The notes under the pieces were generated by a model that saw nothing but the letters and a program-made list of their open reading frames with translations, was not told the origin of the DNA and made no database searches. Made by a program: the position numbers and the translations under genes. A stretch of DNA of 64,000 nt from Nostoc sp. XA010 (GTDB lineage: Bacteria; Cyanobacteriota; Cyanobacteriia; Cyanobacteriales; Nostocaceae): contig NZ_JAIVFX010000008.1 in assembly GCF_020829625.1 (NCBI RefSeq), forward strand, positions 1 through 64,000, given 5' to 3'. Positions 1 to 9,000 of the stretch are shown piece after piece (the first letter of the stretch is position 1; each line of letters opens with the position of its first letter).

Positions 1-101
1 AAAGTTTAGTTAAAAACTTTGATCGGACACTCGCTCGTGCCAATGCCAAGCTCAAGCTTTGTTTTATCAGATTGATGCTCAGAAGACTAGCCGCTAGCTA
101 G
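1..101 (+). mobile_element. C-terminal tail of an IS5-like transposase (cut by window edge)
   Basis: The frame starting at base 3 is open to a TAG at 99-101 and encodes 32 residues with NFDRTLARANAKLKL followed by CFIRLMLRRLA. The IRLMLRRLA ending is typical of IS5-group DDE transposases. Only this tail is visible, so whether the copy is intact cannot be judged. No clear terminal inverted repeat was made out in the 80 bases that follow. Confidence 0.6.
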
Positions 102-182
102 AAAAAAGATATTAAATGGGTTCTATAGGAAAATTAATCATCTATTGATTAAAGTGAGCGACTTACCAAGGTAATTAATACT

Positions 183-368
183 ATGAGTGATTCCAATTTT
201 ATTGATGCTTTGCGATGGACATCTGAAGCTAAAGAAAAGTTACAAAATATTCCCTTTTTTGTCCGCTCTCAAGCTAAAGCCAGAATTGAACAGTTGGCCC
301 GTGAAGCAGGTCAAGAGGTTGTGACAGCGAATTTGGTAGAACAGGCTAGGCTTGAGTTTGGACAATAA
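183..368 (+). CDS. Free-standing PCP_red domain protein (ChlB C-terminal-like)
   Basis: This 61-residue protein matches in pattern the small PCP_red domain found at the C-terminus of ChlB/BchB, a subunit of light-independent protochlorophyllide reductase: W-T-x-E-A, then [18 protein letters not shown], then a helix with [10 protein letters not shown]. Here the domain stands alone, with no catalytic subunit beside it. Such single-domain proteins are common in cyanobacteria and their role is not established. The Uma2 gene follows after 21 bases on the same strand, suggesting co-transcription. Confidence 0.7.
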   Translation: MSDSNFIDALRWTSEAKEKLQNIPFFVRSQAKARIEQLAREAGQEVVTANLVEQARLEFGQ

Positions 369-389
369 AACATTCTGGAGGTCGTAACA

Positions 390-1046
390 ATGACAGTCGC
401 CAAGAATCGAGCAGACCGAGTAATGCTTTATGACATTAGCTGGCAACAGTTTGAAAATCTTCTAAAAGACTTAGGAGAGCATCGGGCAGCAAGGTTAGCT
501 TACGATCGCACTACTTTGGAAATTATGACACCTTTACCTGAACACGAACATTACAAAGAGGTGATTAGTATTGCAGTTCAAGACATCGCTGAAGAGTTGG
601 CTATAGACTATGAAAGTTATGGCTCGACTACTTGGAAGCGAGAAAGCCGAATGGCAGGGGTAGAATCAGATAATTGCTTCTATTTCCAGAATGAAGCTAC
701 GGTTCGGGGTAGATTGGATCTGGATTTGAAACAAGACCCACCGCCTGATTTGGCACTGGAAATTGATATTACCAATAAATCTCTAAATCGTTTTCCCATT
801 TATGCCCGCCTGGGAGTACCAGAACTCTGGTGTTATGACTCCGGTGAACTCAAGATTTATCTCCTGCAAAATGGGGAATATGTCGAGTCAGAGAACAGTC
901 TAGTGTTTCCTACTTTAGCAATTCGATATCTGCCAAAACTCATTGAGCAAAATCGGGCAGATGGGAGACGGGCAATTCGTCAGGCGGTGCGCGAATGGGT
1001 GAGAAAAGGCGGAAAAGGTGAACTATCTAGTCAATATAATTCATAA
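390..1046 (+). CDS. Uma2 family (DUF820) endonuclease-like protein
   Basis: The 218-residue protein has the Uma2 layout: an N-terminal SWQQFENLLKDLGEHRAAR segment, LEIMTPLPEHE, a GSTTWKR strand, the acidic core PPDLALEIDITNKS, and GVPELWCYDSGELKIYLL. Uma2 proteins have a PD-(D/E)XK-like fold and are greatly amplified in cyanobacteria; their biological role is unknown. The start is supported by GGAGG just upstream of the ATG. It is the first of three Uma2 genes in the window. The TAA stop lies inside a short AATTACG heptamer array. Confidence 0.85.
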   Translation: MTVAKNRADRVMLYDISWQQFENLLKDLGEHRAARLAYDRTTLEIMTPLPEHEHYKEVISIAVQDIAEELAIDYESYGSTTWKRESRMAGVESDNCFYFQNEATVRGRLDLDLKQDPPPDLALEIDITNKSLNRFPIYARLGVPELWCYDSGELKIYLLQNGEYVESENSLVFPTLAIRYLPKLIEQNRADGRRAIRQAVREWVRKGGKGELSSQYNS

Positions 1047-1065
1047 TTACGAATTACGAATTACG
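1045..1065. repeat. Three AATTACG heptamers between convergent stop codons
   Basis: Three perfect tandem copies of AATTACG occupy 1045-1065, overlapping the Uma2 stop codon (1044-1046) and ending just before the SWIM gene's stop (1067-1069, minus strand). This is a short tandemly repeated repetitive (STRR-like) sequence of the sort known in heterocystous cyanobacteria. Confidence 0.8.
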
Positions 1066-1066
1066 A

Positions 1067-1903
1067 TCAGCTTGCTCCCACATTCATTGCTGTTAAAAAA
1101 GCCTTCTGGCTCACATCTCTGTAAACTGTATTCAAATGCTTCATTACCACATCGCTGGAAGTTGAATTTACTGCATTTTCCTCTTCCTTCGCTAAGGGTA
1201 TTGCTCCTAAAACATCTAATACCATTTCGCTGGTAGACGGCGCAATCACTACTAATGATGACTCTAATGGCTCATTGTATTGCCAGAAAGAGCCAATTTT
1301 TACTGAGTATTTCTTGTTAGGAATTGACTGTTGAATATCGGGCGTTTCTGTGGTATTAGGTTTAATCTTGGCACTACGTAATTGACGTAAATCGCTGATA
1401 ATTTGCTCTTTGGTGCGTCCGCGCAATTGAAATAGTACAAAGGGGTCTTCACTGAAGCGATCGCCTAACTGATAGTACAGCGCACCAATGTGTTTACAGG
1501 GATTTGCTTTATCAGGACAAGAGCATTTACTCTGGACATCACCAAGGGTAAATGGAAATATCGAAAGACCATTTGCGGTAAATACTTCTTCTATATTTTG
1601 TGGCATTTCTCCTGCTAGTAATTTTGCAGCAAAAATTGCCCTTTGGGACATGGTTTCAATTACATAACCCCACTGTTCATCACTAAAAGGTTCAAGGGAA
1701 AGGGAAACTTTATAAGGTTCTACTTCACTACCTTGCACCCTAGCTAATACTTTTGCTCCTTTAAATTCAATACTCAAAACATTTCCTTGACGAGCATAGT
1801 TTCTCGCACGTTCTAAACGCTTTTTAAAACGATAGGAATCTAGCAAATCTAGCCATTGTTGTGACCACCATTCTCGACTTGCTTGTAATGTGTAATTAGT
1901 CAT
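1067..1903 (-). CDS. SWIM zinc-finger protein
   Basis: The 278-residue protein carries a SWIM zinc-binding motif near residues 127-138 (CSCPDKANPCKH, pattern CxCx(n)CxH), preceded by an N-terminal W-rich segment (REWWSQQWLDLLDSY) and followed by LYYQLGDRFSEDPFVLFQLRGR. SWIM domains bind DNA or proteins. In many bacteria a gene of this type accompanies a SNF2-family helicase gene. Here the SNF2 gene lies about 4 kb upstream on the same strand (6050-9346), with the caspase and STAND genes in between, so the pair may have been split by insertion (inference). Confidence 0.85.
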   Translation of the reverse strand: MTNYTLQASREWWSQQWLDLLDSYRFKKRLERARNYARQGNVLSIEFKGAKVLARVQGSEVEPYKVSLSLEPFSDEQWGYVIETMSQRAIFAAKLLAGEMPQNIEEVFTANGLSIFPFTLGDVQSKCSCPDKANPCKHIGALYYQLGDRFSEDPFVLFQLRGRTKEQIISDLRQLRSAKIKPNTTETPDIQQSIPNKKYSVKIGSFWQYNEPLESSLVVIAPSTSEMVLDVLGAIPLAKEEENAVNSTSSDVVMKHLNTVYRDVSQKAFLTAMNVGAS

Positions 1904-2080
1904 AAGTCAATTTAAAATTTAAAATTATGCAATGGATAGGTTGATCTCGTTTTGTGACAGTTACCTCAGACTATAGCGTTTATGGCTGGAAACATATCAG
2001 TTTCGCAAATATACGCCTACAGAGCGGAAGTCTGGGACTACACAGAGATGTAAAACCTTGAATTAATTACGAATTACAAA

Positions 2081-4294
2081 TTATTCCATCCCCACTTTGC
2101 GCTGCAACCGCTCAACCAATTGGCGCAAAAAATCCAAGTTCCGAGAGCGCAGGCGCTCTCGGATTTCCAGGGCAGCCTGTGCCAAGGGTAGCGCCTCTGC
2201 GTAGCGCCCTTCTTCCTCCAGAACTCGTGCCAGACCAGATTGAGCATGAGCTACCGAGTTTTGCTGTCCTAGTTCCTGGGCCAAGGCTAACTCACGCTGA
2301 TACAAGGGGCGGGCTTCTGTAGGGCGGTTGCGGTTAAGGGCTAGAAGTCCCAGGTGGCCGTAAGAATCTGCTTGTTTTTCTTTATTTCCTAGTTTTTCTT
2401 CTATCACCAATCCTTGCTTAAAGTAGGACTCAGCACGATCATATTGTCCCTGTGATCGCCCAAATCTTCCCAGATCGGTGAGAACGATCGCCTCTCTCTT
2501 CTCATTTCCCAACTTTCGGTAAATTACTAACGCCTCCTGGTACAGCCGCTCCGCCTCAGCCCAATCCTGGCGTTGCTCTGCAATCACTCCTTGCACACGG
2601 GTTGAAAAAGCCTTATCCTCAAAGTTGCCTCCCTGTTCCATCATCTCTTTCATCTGATCTGCCGAACTTGCTGTTCGATCTGTGTCCGCACGTTGGCACT
2701 GAATCCAGGCAACATGATACGCACCCCAGCCAGCATCGCTCCACTGATCCAGCGCCTTTCCTGCCTGATATCGCCACTCAGCCAAGCGCACCCACTCATC
2801 CCAGTAGCCTCGAAACCGGAGGAAGTTAGACAAAGCATTTTCCAAATCGATGAGCATCTGGGCAGCTTGTTGGTCTTTCTGTGTACCGGGGATACCTGCC
2901 ATCTCCCACAAGGTTGTCGCCACGCCCTCTAGATTCTGCCACTCAGCTTCCAGGTTGTCATGGGTCTGATAGGCATCTTTGTCCTCACCCCCGTACTTCT
3001 GGGCAAAGTCCACCCAGTAGCGCAGAACTTTCCTTTGGGCAGCAGAGTCAAACCGAATTCCACTTAGGGGTGCAGTCCCAACAGTATCCGTTCCGTCCAC
3101 AGCTGCCAGGATATATGTGCGAGTGAGGGGGTGTAGGCCAAACCGTTCTCCATCCAAATCATTCACCAAAGATAGAGTTACCAGCCGTTCTAAAGAAACT
3201 TGGATCTCGGTTATGGCTAAATCCGTAGCATCTGCCAATGCTGAGGTTTTTGCTGGTGTCAGGAATACAACTAGGGCACACAACACTGTGCGATCATTTC
3301 CAGAGAGAGTTTGGGCAGCATCGGCAAACAGAAACCCGTAGAGATCGGGGGATTTGGCAGCATTCCGCAACCGCTCTAGGGCAACACTGATGGAGTAGCC
3401 TTTGTCTGCCACCTGTCCTAATGTCCAATCCAGCGCTAGGGGATTGCCACCAGAGGCTTCATATAAAGCGGTCAATATCTCTGGCTTTGTGGCGTTTAGT
3501 TCCTGGGCTAGGCGGGGGTGCGATCTTCCCTTCTCTGTCATTAATTCCAAAGCTTCTGCCTCTAAGAGACGATCTAAGCGGATGGTGACAGCGCTTTCCC
3601 CAGTACGGCGGCGGCTGGTGATGATGGCTTTGTTGGGGGTGGGCAGTTTCCGCACAAACTCGGCAATCATATCGCGTTCTTCTGCATTCAGCGTTTCCAA
3701 GTTGTCCCAAATCAACAGGGTGCGCCGTCCCCGCAGAGCATCCAGAAGGGCGCGGCGGCGTTCTGTGGCATCAGTCATTTTCACAATGTCTGTCTGTCCT
3801 AACCCCTTGGCAAATTCCCGGCAGAAGCTATCGAGAGAAGACAAAGCAAGGGTTTCTTCCCGCACTCCTTCAGCTGAAAGCCAGGTAGTCTTGGCAGAAA
3901 CAAACAGGTAGGCATCAAACAAGGCTTGCTCACGGGCTAGGTGTGCTACCTCCAGCGCTAACGCCGTTTTGCCCATACCACCAATACCATCGATCGTCAC
4001 ACCCCAACCGCGTTCCTCTGGTGAAAGTGCCTCCAAACAACGGGCGATTTCTTGTTTTCGCCCCACAAACACATCGTTATAGCGGGGCAGGTTATCGGGC
4101 AGACTTTCCGGGCGTTGTCCCTGCAACTGGCTTAATCGTGCCTCTAAGCTAGTGACTTCTTTTTGTTTTTCTTCTAGTTCTATTACTAAGTCCGGCGGAA
4201 TTCTAATCCCATAACTAGCTTTTTCCTCCTCTATTATCTGGAGGGCGCGACGAGCGCGGTTGAGAGTTCGCTGTAATGGTTCTTGATTATCCAT
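2081..4294 (-). CDS. NB-ARC/STAND ATPase with TPR sensor and N-terminal coupling domain
   Basis: The 737-residue protein has three parts. Residues ~8-55 form a helical domain (NRARRALQIIEEEKASYGIR, then IPPDLVIELEEK) almost identical in pattern to the C-terminus of the caspase encoded upstream. Next is a STAND NTPase core: Walker A GIGGMGKT (103-110), Walker B LLIWDN (193-198), TSRRR (226-230) and GGNPLAL (282-288). From ~560 to 720 lie tetratricopeptide repeats (AEAERLYQEALVIYRKLGN and relatives). STAND proteins are switch ATPases that oligomerise when the repeat region senses a trigger. The shared domain suggests it recruits the neighbouring protease. The caspase gene is upstream on the same strand, separated by a MITE and a 21-bp repeat array. 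Confidence 0.88.
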   Translation of the reverse strand: MDNQEPLQRTLNRARRALQIIEEEKASYGIRIPPDLVIELEEKQKEVTSLEARLSQLQGQRPESLPDNLPRYNDVFVGRKQEIARCLEALSPEERGWGVTIDGIGGMGKTALALEVAHLAREQALFDAYLFVSAKTTWLSAEGVREETLALSSLDSFCREFAKGLGQTDIVKMTDATERRRALLDALRGRRTLLIWDNLETLNAEERDMIAEFVRKLPTPNKAIITSRRRTGESAVTIRLDRLLEAEALELMTEKGRSHPRLAQELNATKPEILTALYEASGGNPLALDWTLGQVADKGYSISVALERLRNAAKSPDLYGFLFADAAQTLSGNDRTVLCALVVFLTPAKTSALADATDLAITEIQVSLERLVTLSLVNDLDGERFGLHPLTRTYILAAVDGTDTVGTAPLSGIRFDSAAQRKVLRYWVDFAQKYGGEDKDAYQTHDNLEAEWQNLEGVATTLWEMAGIPGTQKDQQAAQMLIDLENALSNFLRFRGYWDEWVRLAEWRYQAGKALDQWSDAGWGAYHVAWIQCQRADTDRTASSADQMKEMMEQGGNFEDKAFSTRVQGVIAEQRQDWAEAERLYQEALVIYRKLGNEKREAIVLTDLGRFGRSQGQYDRAESYFKQGLVIEEKLGNKEKQADSYGHLGLLALNRNRPTEARPLYQRELALAQELGQQNSVAHAQSGLARVLEEEGRYAEALPLAQAALEIRERLRSRNLDFLRQLVERLQRKVGME

Positions 4295-4343
4295 AATGTT
4301 ATATAAAAAATAAATCTAATATTAATACGCTGCAAACTATGGA

Positions 4344-4421
4344 GATCCCCCTAAATCCCCCTTAAAAAGGGGGACTTTAAGAAACTCTCTTGCCCCCTTT
4401 TTAAGGGGGGTTGGGGGGATC
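4344..4421. mobile_element. MITE-like element with GATCCCCC ends
   Basis: A 78-bp element starts GATCCCCCTAAATCCCCC and ends in the inverse GGGGGTTGGGGGGATC, and each half also contains a CCCCCTTAAAAAGGGGG hairpin or a close variant. It has no coding capacity. Related G/C-rich cores occur at 43293, 26389 and 51396. It lies in the gap between the caspase and STAND genes. Confidence 0.75.
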
Positions 4422-4464
4422 AAAAGCCTGTGGGGTAACTTTAGTCTTTCACAGTATCCCTCAA

Positions 4465-4744
4465 AACTCGGTGGTTCGTGTTCAGAACTCGGCAGTTGGT
4501 GTTCAGAACTCGGCAGTTGGTGTTCGCAACTCGGCAGTTGGTGTTCAGAACTCGGCAGTTGGTGTTCGCAACTCGGCAGTTGGTGTTCGCAACTCGGCAG
4601 TTGGTGTTCGCAACTCGGCGGTTCGTGTTCGGAACTCGGCAGTTGGTGTTCAGAACTCGGCAGTTCATGTTCGGAACTCGGCAATTGGTGTTCAGAACTC
4701 GGCAGTTCATGTTCGGAACTCGGCAGTTGGTGTTCAGAACTCGG
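4465..4744. repeat. 21-bp tandem array, 13 full units
   Basis: Thirteen complete units plus a partial one of the pattern AACTCGGCAGTTGGTGTTCAG run head to tail with no spacers. Most units contain AACT-CGGC-AGTT, a small hairpin with a CGGC loop, and unit joins read GTTC-N-GAAC in several places. Because 21 is a multiple of three and the unit lacks stops, long frames stay open on both strands; I do not regard these as genes. The array sits between the caspase and STAND genes. Confidence 0.95.
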
Positions 4745-4775
4745 AATGAGAAAAATCATCGTCGGATATATTTGC

Positions 4776-5798
4776 TTAATCCAATCCTGTTCTTTGATGC
4801 CGGGACTCTAATTCAGTTACCTGGCGACGTTTCTCTTCTAATTCAATCTGCAAATCCACTGGAATACGAATGCCAAAGGAAGCAGCTTGTTCTTCCAAAA
4901 TTGCTAAGGCTCGTTTTGCTCTTGCTAATGCAGGTGTTACAACTTGTTGATCGGTCATAATTTGCAAATCTGAGACTGTGGTTGAGTTTGCTAGCCCCTT
5001 CCCTCCTCGCAGCATGGCAATAGGAAAATCTTCCATCGCCGTATCAAAAAATGGAGTCTGTTCTGCCTGACGTTGAGTTCTGGCACTCTCTGGAACGGTT
5101 TTACCCAAATGATTGATCAGATTTGAGAGCATAACTTTGGAATCCCCTGGTTGATTAGCCGCTCCCCGCAATGCCTCAATTAGATGATAAGTATACAGAC
5201 TCATGGTTTTATCAGGACGTATCCAAGAAACCTGATTGCCTCTGGAGGACGTAAACACCGCCCTTCCTTCGCCCTGCTTCAAGGCATCGACTACACCCTT
5301 GGGCAATGCCGTAGCGATAAAATCAGCAGGTAGTTCGCCTTTAGAAGTAGCCATACCCTCTGCATGACAACTATCAATTACCACCCACAACCGCTTTGCT
5401 TGAATCTGCCGCAAAGCTTGAGTAAATTCTTGGGCAGATAGAGCGGTGTTAGCAATGTCTGTGGAATTGAAGTCATGTTGCAGCAAATAATAACACTGAC
5501 TTGATAAATCAAAGCACCCATGACCAGAGTAAAAAACTACAATTGTTGCATCTTTATCGGCAGCAGCCTTTTCCTTTAACCACGTTAATCCATCCAAAAT
5601 TGCGCTGCGCGTTGTCTGTTGATTCTGCAATAACCGAATATGTTCTGAATCATCCAGATAGGCACACAAGTTTGGATCGGTTAACACTGTTTTCAAAGCT
5701 TGCACATCTTTAACTGTGACAGGCAATGAATATCGAGATTCGGCTGTTGTGCCAACCCCAATTAACAATGCATAACCGTGGGCAAAGTGATTCGACAT
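4776..5798 (-). CDS. Caspase-like (peptidase C14) protease with C-terminal coupling domain
   Basis: From the ATG at 5798 the protein has 340 residues. The N-terminal part is a caspase-fold protease: HGYALLIGVG opens the domain, the catalytic His lies in VVFYSGHGCFD (H93) and the catalytic Cys in LWVVIDSCHAEG (C144). The C-terminal ~50 residues (ARAKRALAILEEQAASFGIR, then IPVDLQIELEEK) match the N-terminus of the STAND protein encoded next on the same strand. Bacterial orthocaspases cleave after basic residues. A longer TTG-started form (5837) is possible, but no ribosome-binding site is evident for either start. Protease plus STAND partner suggests a regulated cell-death or defence pair (inference). 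Confidence 0.88.
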   Translation of the reverse strand: MSNHFAHGYALLIGVGTTAESRYSLPVTVKDVQALKTVLTDPNLCAYLDDSEHIRLLQNQQTTRSAILDGLTWLKEKAAADKDATIVVFYSGHGCFDLSSQCYYLLQHDFNSTDIANTALSAQEFTQALRQIQAKRLWVVIDSCHAEGMATSKGELPADFIATALPKGVVDALKQGEGRAVFTSSRGNQVSWIRPDKTMSLYTYHLIEALRGAANQPGDSKVMLSNLINHLGKTVPESARTQRQAEQTPFFDTAMEDFPIAMLRGGKGLANSTTVSDLQIMTDQQVVTPALARAKRALAILEEQAASFGIRIPVDLQIELEEKRRQVTELESRHQRTGLD

Positions 5799-5897
5799 GA
5801 TGGCACAGGGTAAGGAAAAAGGTGTGATATTTTTCAATATCGCATATTTAATCTAGTGGTTCATCGCGTTAATTATCAGGGGTTGAGAGATGGAACC

Positions 5898-6040
5898 GCA
5901 TTCGCGTTGGCGTCTCCCCTTGGGAGAAGGGCGCATTCGCGCAGCGTCTCGTCAGAGAAGAGCGCAAAGGAAGAACAATTAAGAATGAGTTCACTTTGTA
6001 GTGGGTGGCTCTAACCCTAAATTCAAGGACTAAAGTCCTT
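5898..6040. repeat. Dispersed palindromic repeats upstream of the caspase gene
   Basis: The gap 5799-6049 holds a repeat rich in GGCGTCTCCCCTTGGGAGAA and GCGCAGCGTCTCGTCAGAGA (5898-5968), a type that recurs near 36490-36520, and a hairpin AAGGACTAAAGTCCTT at 6025-6040. These are dispersed cyanobacterial repeats. An open frame through them (5869-6069, minus) has no coding features. Confidence 0.6.
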
Positions 6041-6049
6041 ACTACAAAC

Positions 6050-9000
6050 TTATTCTGCATCATCGTCAATTACTGCACTGCGATCAAGTAGTAGTAAGTT
6101 GCGAAGTTGGTCTGTATCCATTTCAGTTAACCACTCTTCTCCAGCACCTACAACTTGTTCAGCTAGTTGTTTTTTACTTTCAATCATGTCATGAATTTTT
6201 TCTTCTAAAGTACCAGTACAAACAAATTTATGTACTTGCACATTCCGGGTTTGACCAATGCGAAATACTCTATCTGTGGCTTGATTTTCCACGGCTGGAT
6301 TCCACCATCTATCAAAGTGGAATACATGATTTGCTCGTGTTAAATTCAGCCCTACTCCACCCGCTTTCAGAGAAAGAATCATAATTGGAGGGCCTTGAGG
6401 ATCGTGTTGGAAACGGTCGATCATTTCCTCTCTTTGTTTTTTACTCGTACTGCCATATAAAAAGAATATTTCTCGTCCTAGCTGTTTTTCTAAATAGGGT
6501 TTAAGTAATTTACCCCACTCAGCAAATTGTGTAAAGATTAAAGCGCGATCGCTTTCTGCTAAAACTTCTTCTAACATTTCTTCTAGCCGCAGAAGTTTGG
6601 CTGAATTATGTTGCTCTAATGTCGCCTGCTTCAAGTATTGTGCTGGGTGATTGCAGATTTGTTTTAGTTTGATTAGTAACGCCAAAATCATCCCCCGACG
6701 TTGCAATCCTTCAGCAGATTCTATCTCTACTAAAGATTGTTCTACAACTTGTTGATAAAGTGCAGCTTGTTCACCAGTTAGACCGCAAAATACGGTCATT
6801 TCTTGCTTATCTGGTAAGTCTTGAATGATGTCGCGATCGCTTTTCAATCGCCGCAGTATAAATGGTTGCACTAATGAACGTAACTGAGTCAAAGAAGCAG
6901 TATCACCATACTTTTCTATTGGCATGGCAAACCGACGCTGGAAAAATTGCTTATTGCCTAAATATCCAGGATTGAGAAAATCTAAAATAGACCATAGTTC
7001 TTGCAGCCTATTTTCTACTGGTGTCCCCGTCAACGCAATCCGAAATGTCGCTTCTAATTCCCGCACTGCTTTTGACTGCTTCGCCTCTGGGTTTTTCACA
7101 TTCTGAGCTTCATCTAAAACAATTATCTGCCAAGAGACACTTTGCAATGATTTTATATCTCGATGAAGCAGTGAGTAGCTGGTGACGATTAAATCGTGCT
7201 TTTTCACTGCTTCTAAAAACGCTTTTCCTTTTGGGCGTTTGTCACCGTGATATTGCAAAATTTTCAGGCTTGGTGCAAATTTATTGACTTCCCTTTCCCA
7301 GTTGCCTAAAACAGAAGTTGGGCAAACTAATAGTGTTGGATTTTCTAATGCATCTTGTTCTTTGAGATGTAGCAAAAAAGCAATAAACTGAATAGTTTTA
7401 CCGAGTCCCATGTCGTCTGCGAGACACGCACCCAAGCCCCAACGTTCCAAGAAGGACAGCCAAGCAGCGCCACGTTCTTGATAAGGTCGCAACTGCCCTT
7501 TAAAGCCTGCTGGTGTCGGTAAAGGTGCGATCGCTTGATTATTGTTTAGCGCTCCAATCAACTCTTGCAATGCCCCAGATGCCTCAAAGCTAACCACTGG
7601 TAATTTTTCAATTACCTGGGTATCCCCTGTACTGAAACGCAAGGCATCTTCCAAGGAAAGCGCCATTTGGTCTTTGCGAGTGGTAAAAAATGTTTGGGCT
7701 GTCTTAATGTCTTGAGGCCGCAATTCAACCCACTCGCCGTTAATTTCTACTAGCGGACTATTTAAAGCCACAAGTTTATCAAACTCAGCTTTAGAAATAG
7801 TTTGTCCGCCAATTGCCAATTGCCATTGGAAATTTAGTAGACTTTGCAATCCTAAACGTCCCTGCTTTTTCTTTGGGGTTTCGGCAGTAATTTTCAAACC
7901 CAAACGGTTTGCCCATCCTTCGCGGTTCGCTAAACTAGGGGGCAAAATTACTCCCAAACCACTGTCTTCTAACCTCCAAGCTACAGCCTTGATAAACTCA
8001 TAAGCTTGCATGGGGGTGATACGAGAAAATTGGGGATATTCGGTTTCAAAACTGGCTACTATTGTTGGATATAATCGGGAAGCTAGCCCCAAACCTCGCA
8101 AAAATGTTTCCTGTGGTTGCTCAATTGTCCGATTTTCATAAACCAATCGTTCAACTGGATTGTTCCAAATAGTTGCCGCATCTACCAAAAACTCAGGAGC
8201 ATCAGCTGCTTGCAAATAATACACCAATGTCCAATCTGTTTCGCCAGACTCTGGAGAACGCAGTTGAAAACAGGTACGAAATAGAGTTTTAAGAGTTAAT
8301 TGGTATTGTAGCGGCATAGTCCAAGCCTTTAATGCCGCTTCCAGTCGTTCCACTTCAATTGCATCTGCATTAACTGTATGAGATGCATTAGTTAAAGCTT
8401 GCAACCACTGTCGCACCCCACCTGCTAAAGATGCCATCGCCTTAGCTTCCATTGGAGGCTGAGAACCCACCATTCCTCGCACTTGGGCATCTATCGTACT
8501 GTTAAGGAATCCCAGCAACAATTCTTGAGGTTCGGTAGGGAAGTTTACTGCTAGGTGAGGGAATGAGGAGGATTTTGCTCCCCCTGCTCCCTGCTCTCCT
8601 GCTTCTTCCCCACTCCCCACTCCCTCTTGATAAGTCCGACAAACCAACGGCATATTTGCAGAAAATCTTTCTAGACGGGTTCCATCTACAGCACTGTCTA
8701 GAAGTACTTGCCATTTGGCAGCAAATGCACCATCTGATTGACGGCCAATTGTTGGTAAAAACTTACACCGTGAGATTAAATCTAAATTCCACCGGGCAAC
8801 TTGCGACCAAAAACGTAAATCTCCTCCTAAAAAGGCATCTTCTCCGTTAGCAGCATTTAGGGGAACAGCCGCAAGAAATTTTACTGCTTCGCTGGGGTTG
8901 AGACAAAAACCTTCAACTCGCCACGGTTGCAAATATTGTGGGGAGTCTGTGTCTAGCCCCAAACTGGCAGAATGTACAGGGAAAATCGCTGTTGTTTCTT

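Noticed and set aside
3402..3911. 169-codon plus-strand frame
   Set aside because: Antisense to the well-supported STAND ATPase domain; low-complexity Arg/Ser-rich translation.
4337..4759. Open frames of 140 (minus) and 112-160 codons (plus) through the 21-bp array
   Set aside because: They stay open only because the unit is 21 bases without stops; no ribosome-binding site, and all frames are equally repetitive on both strands.
5869..6069. 66-codon minus-strand frame
   Set aside because: Made of dispersed palindromic repeats; no protein features.
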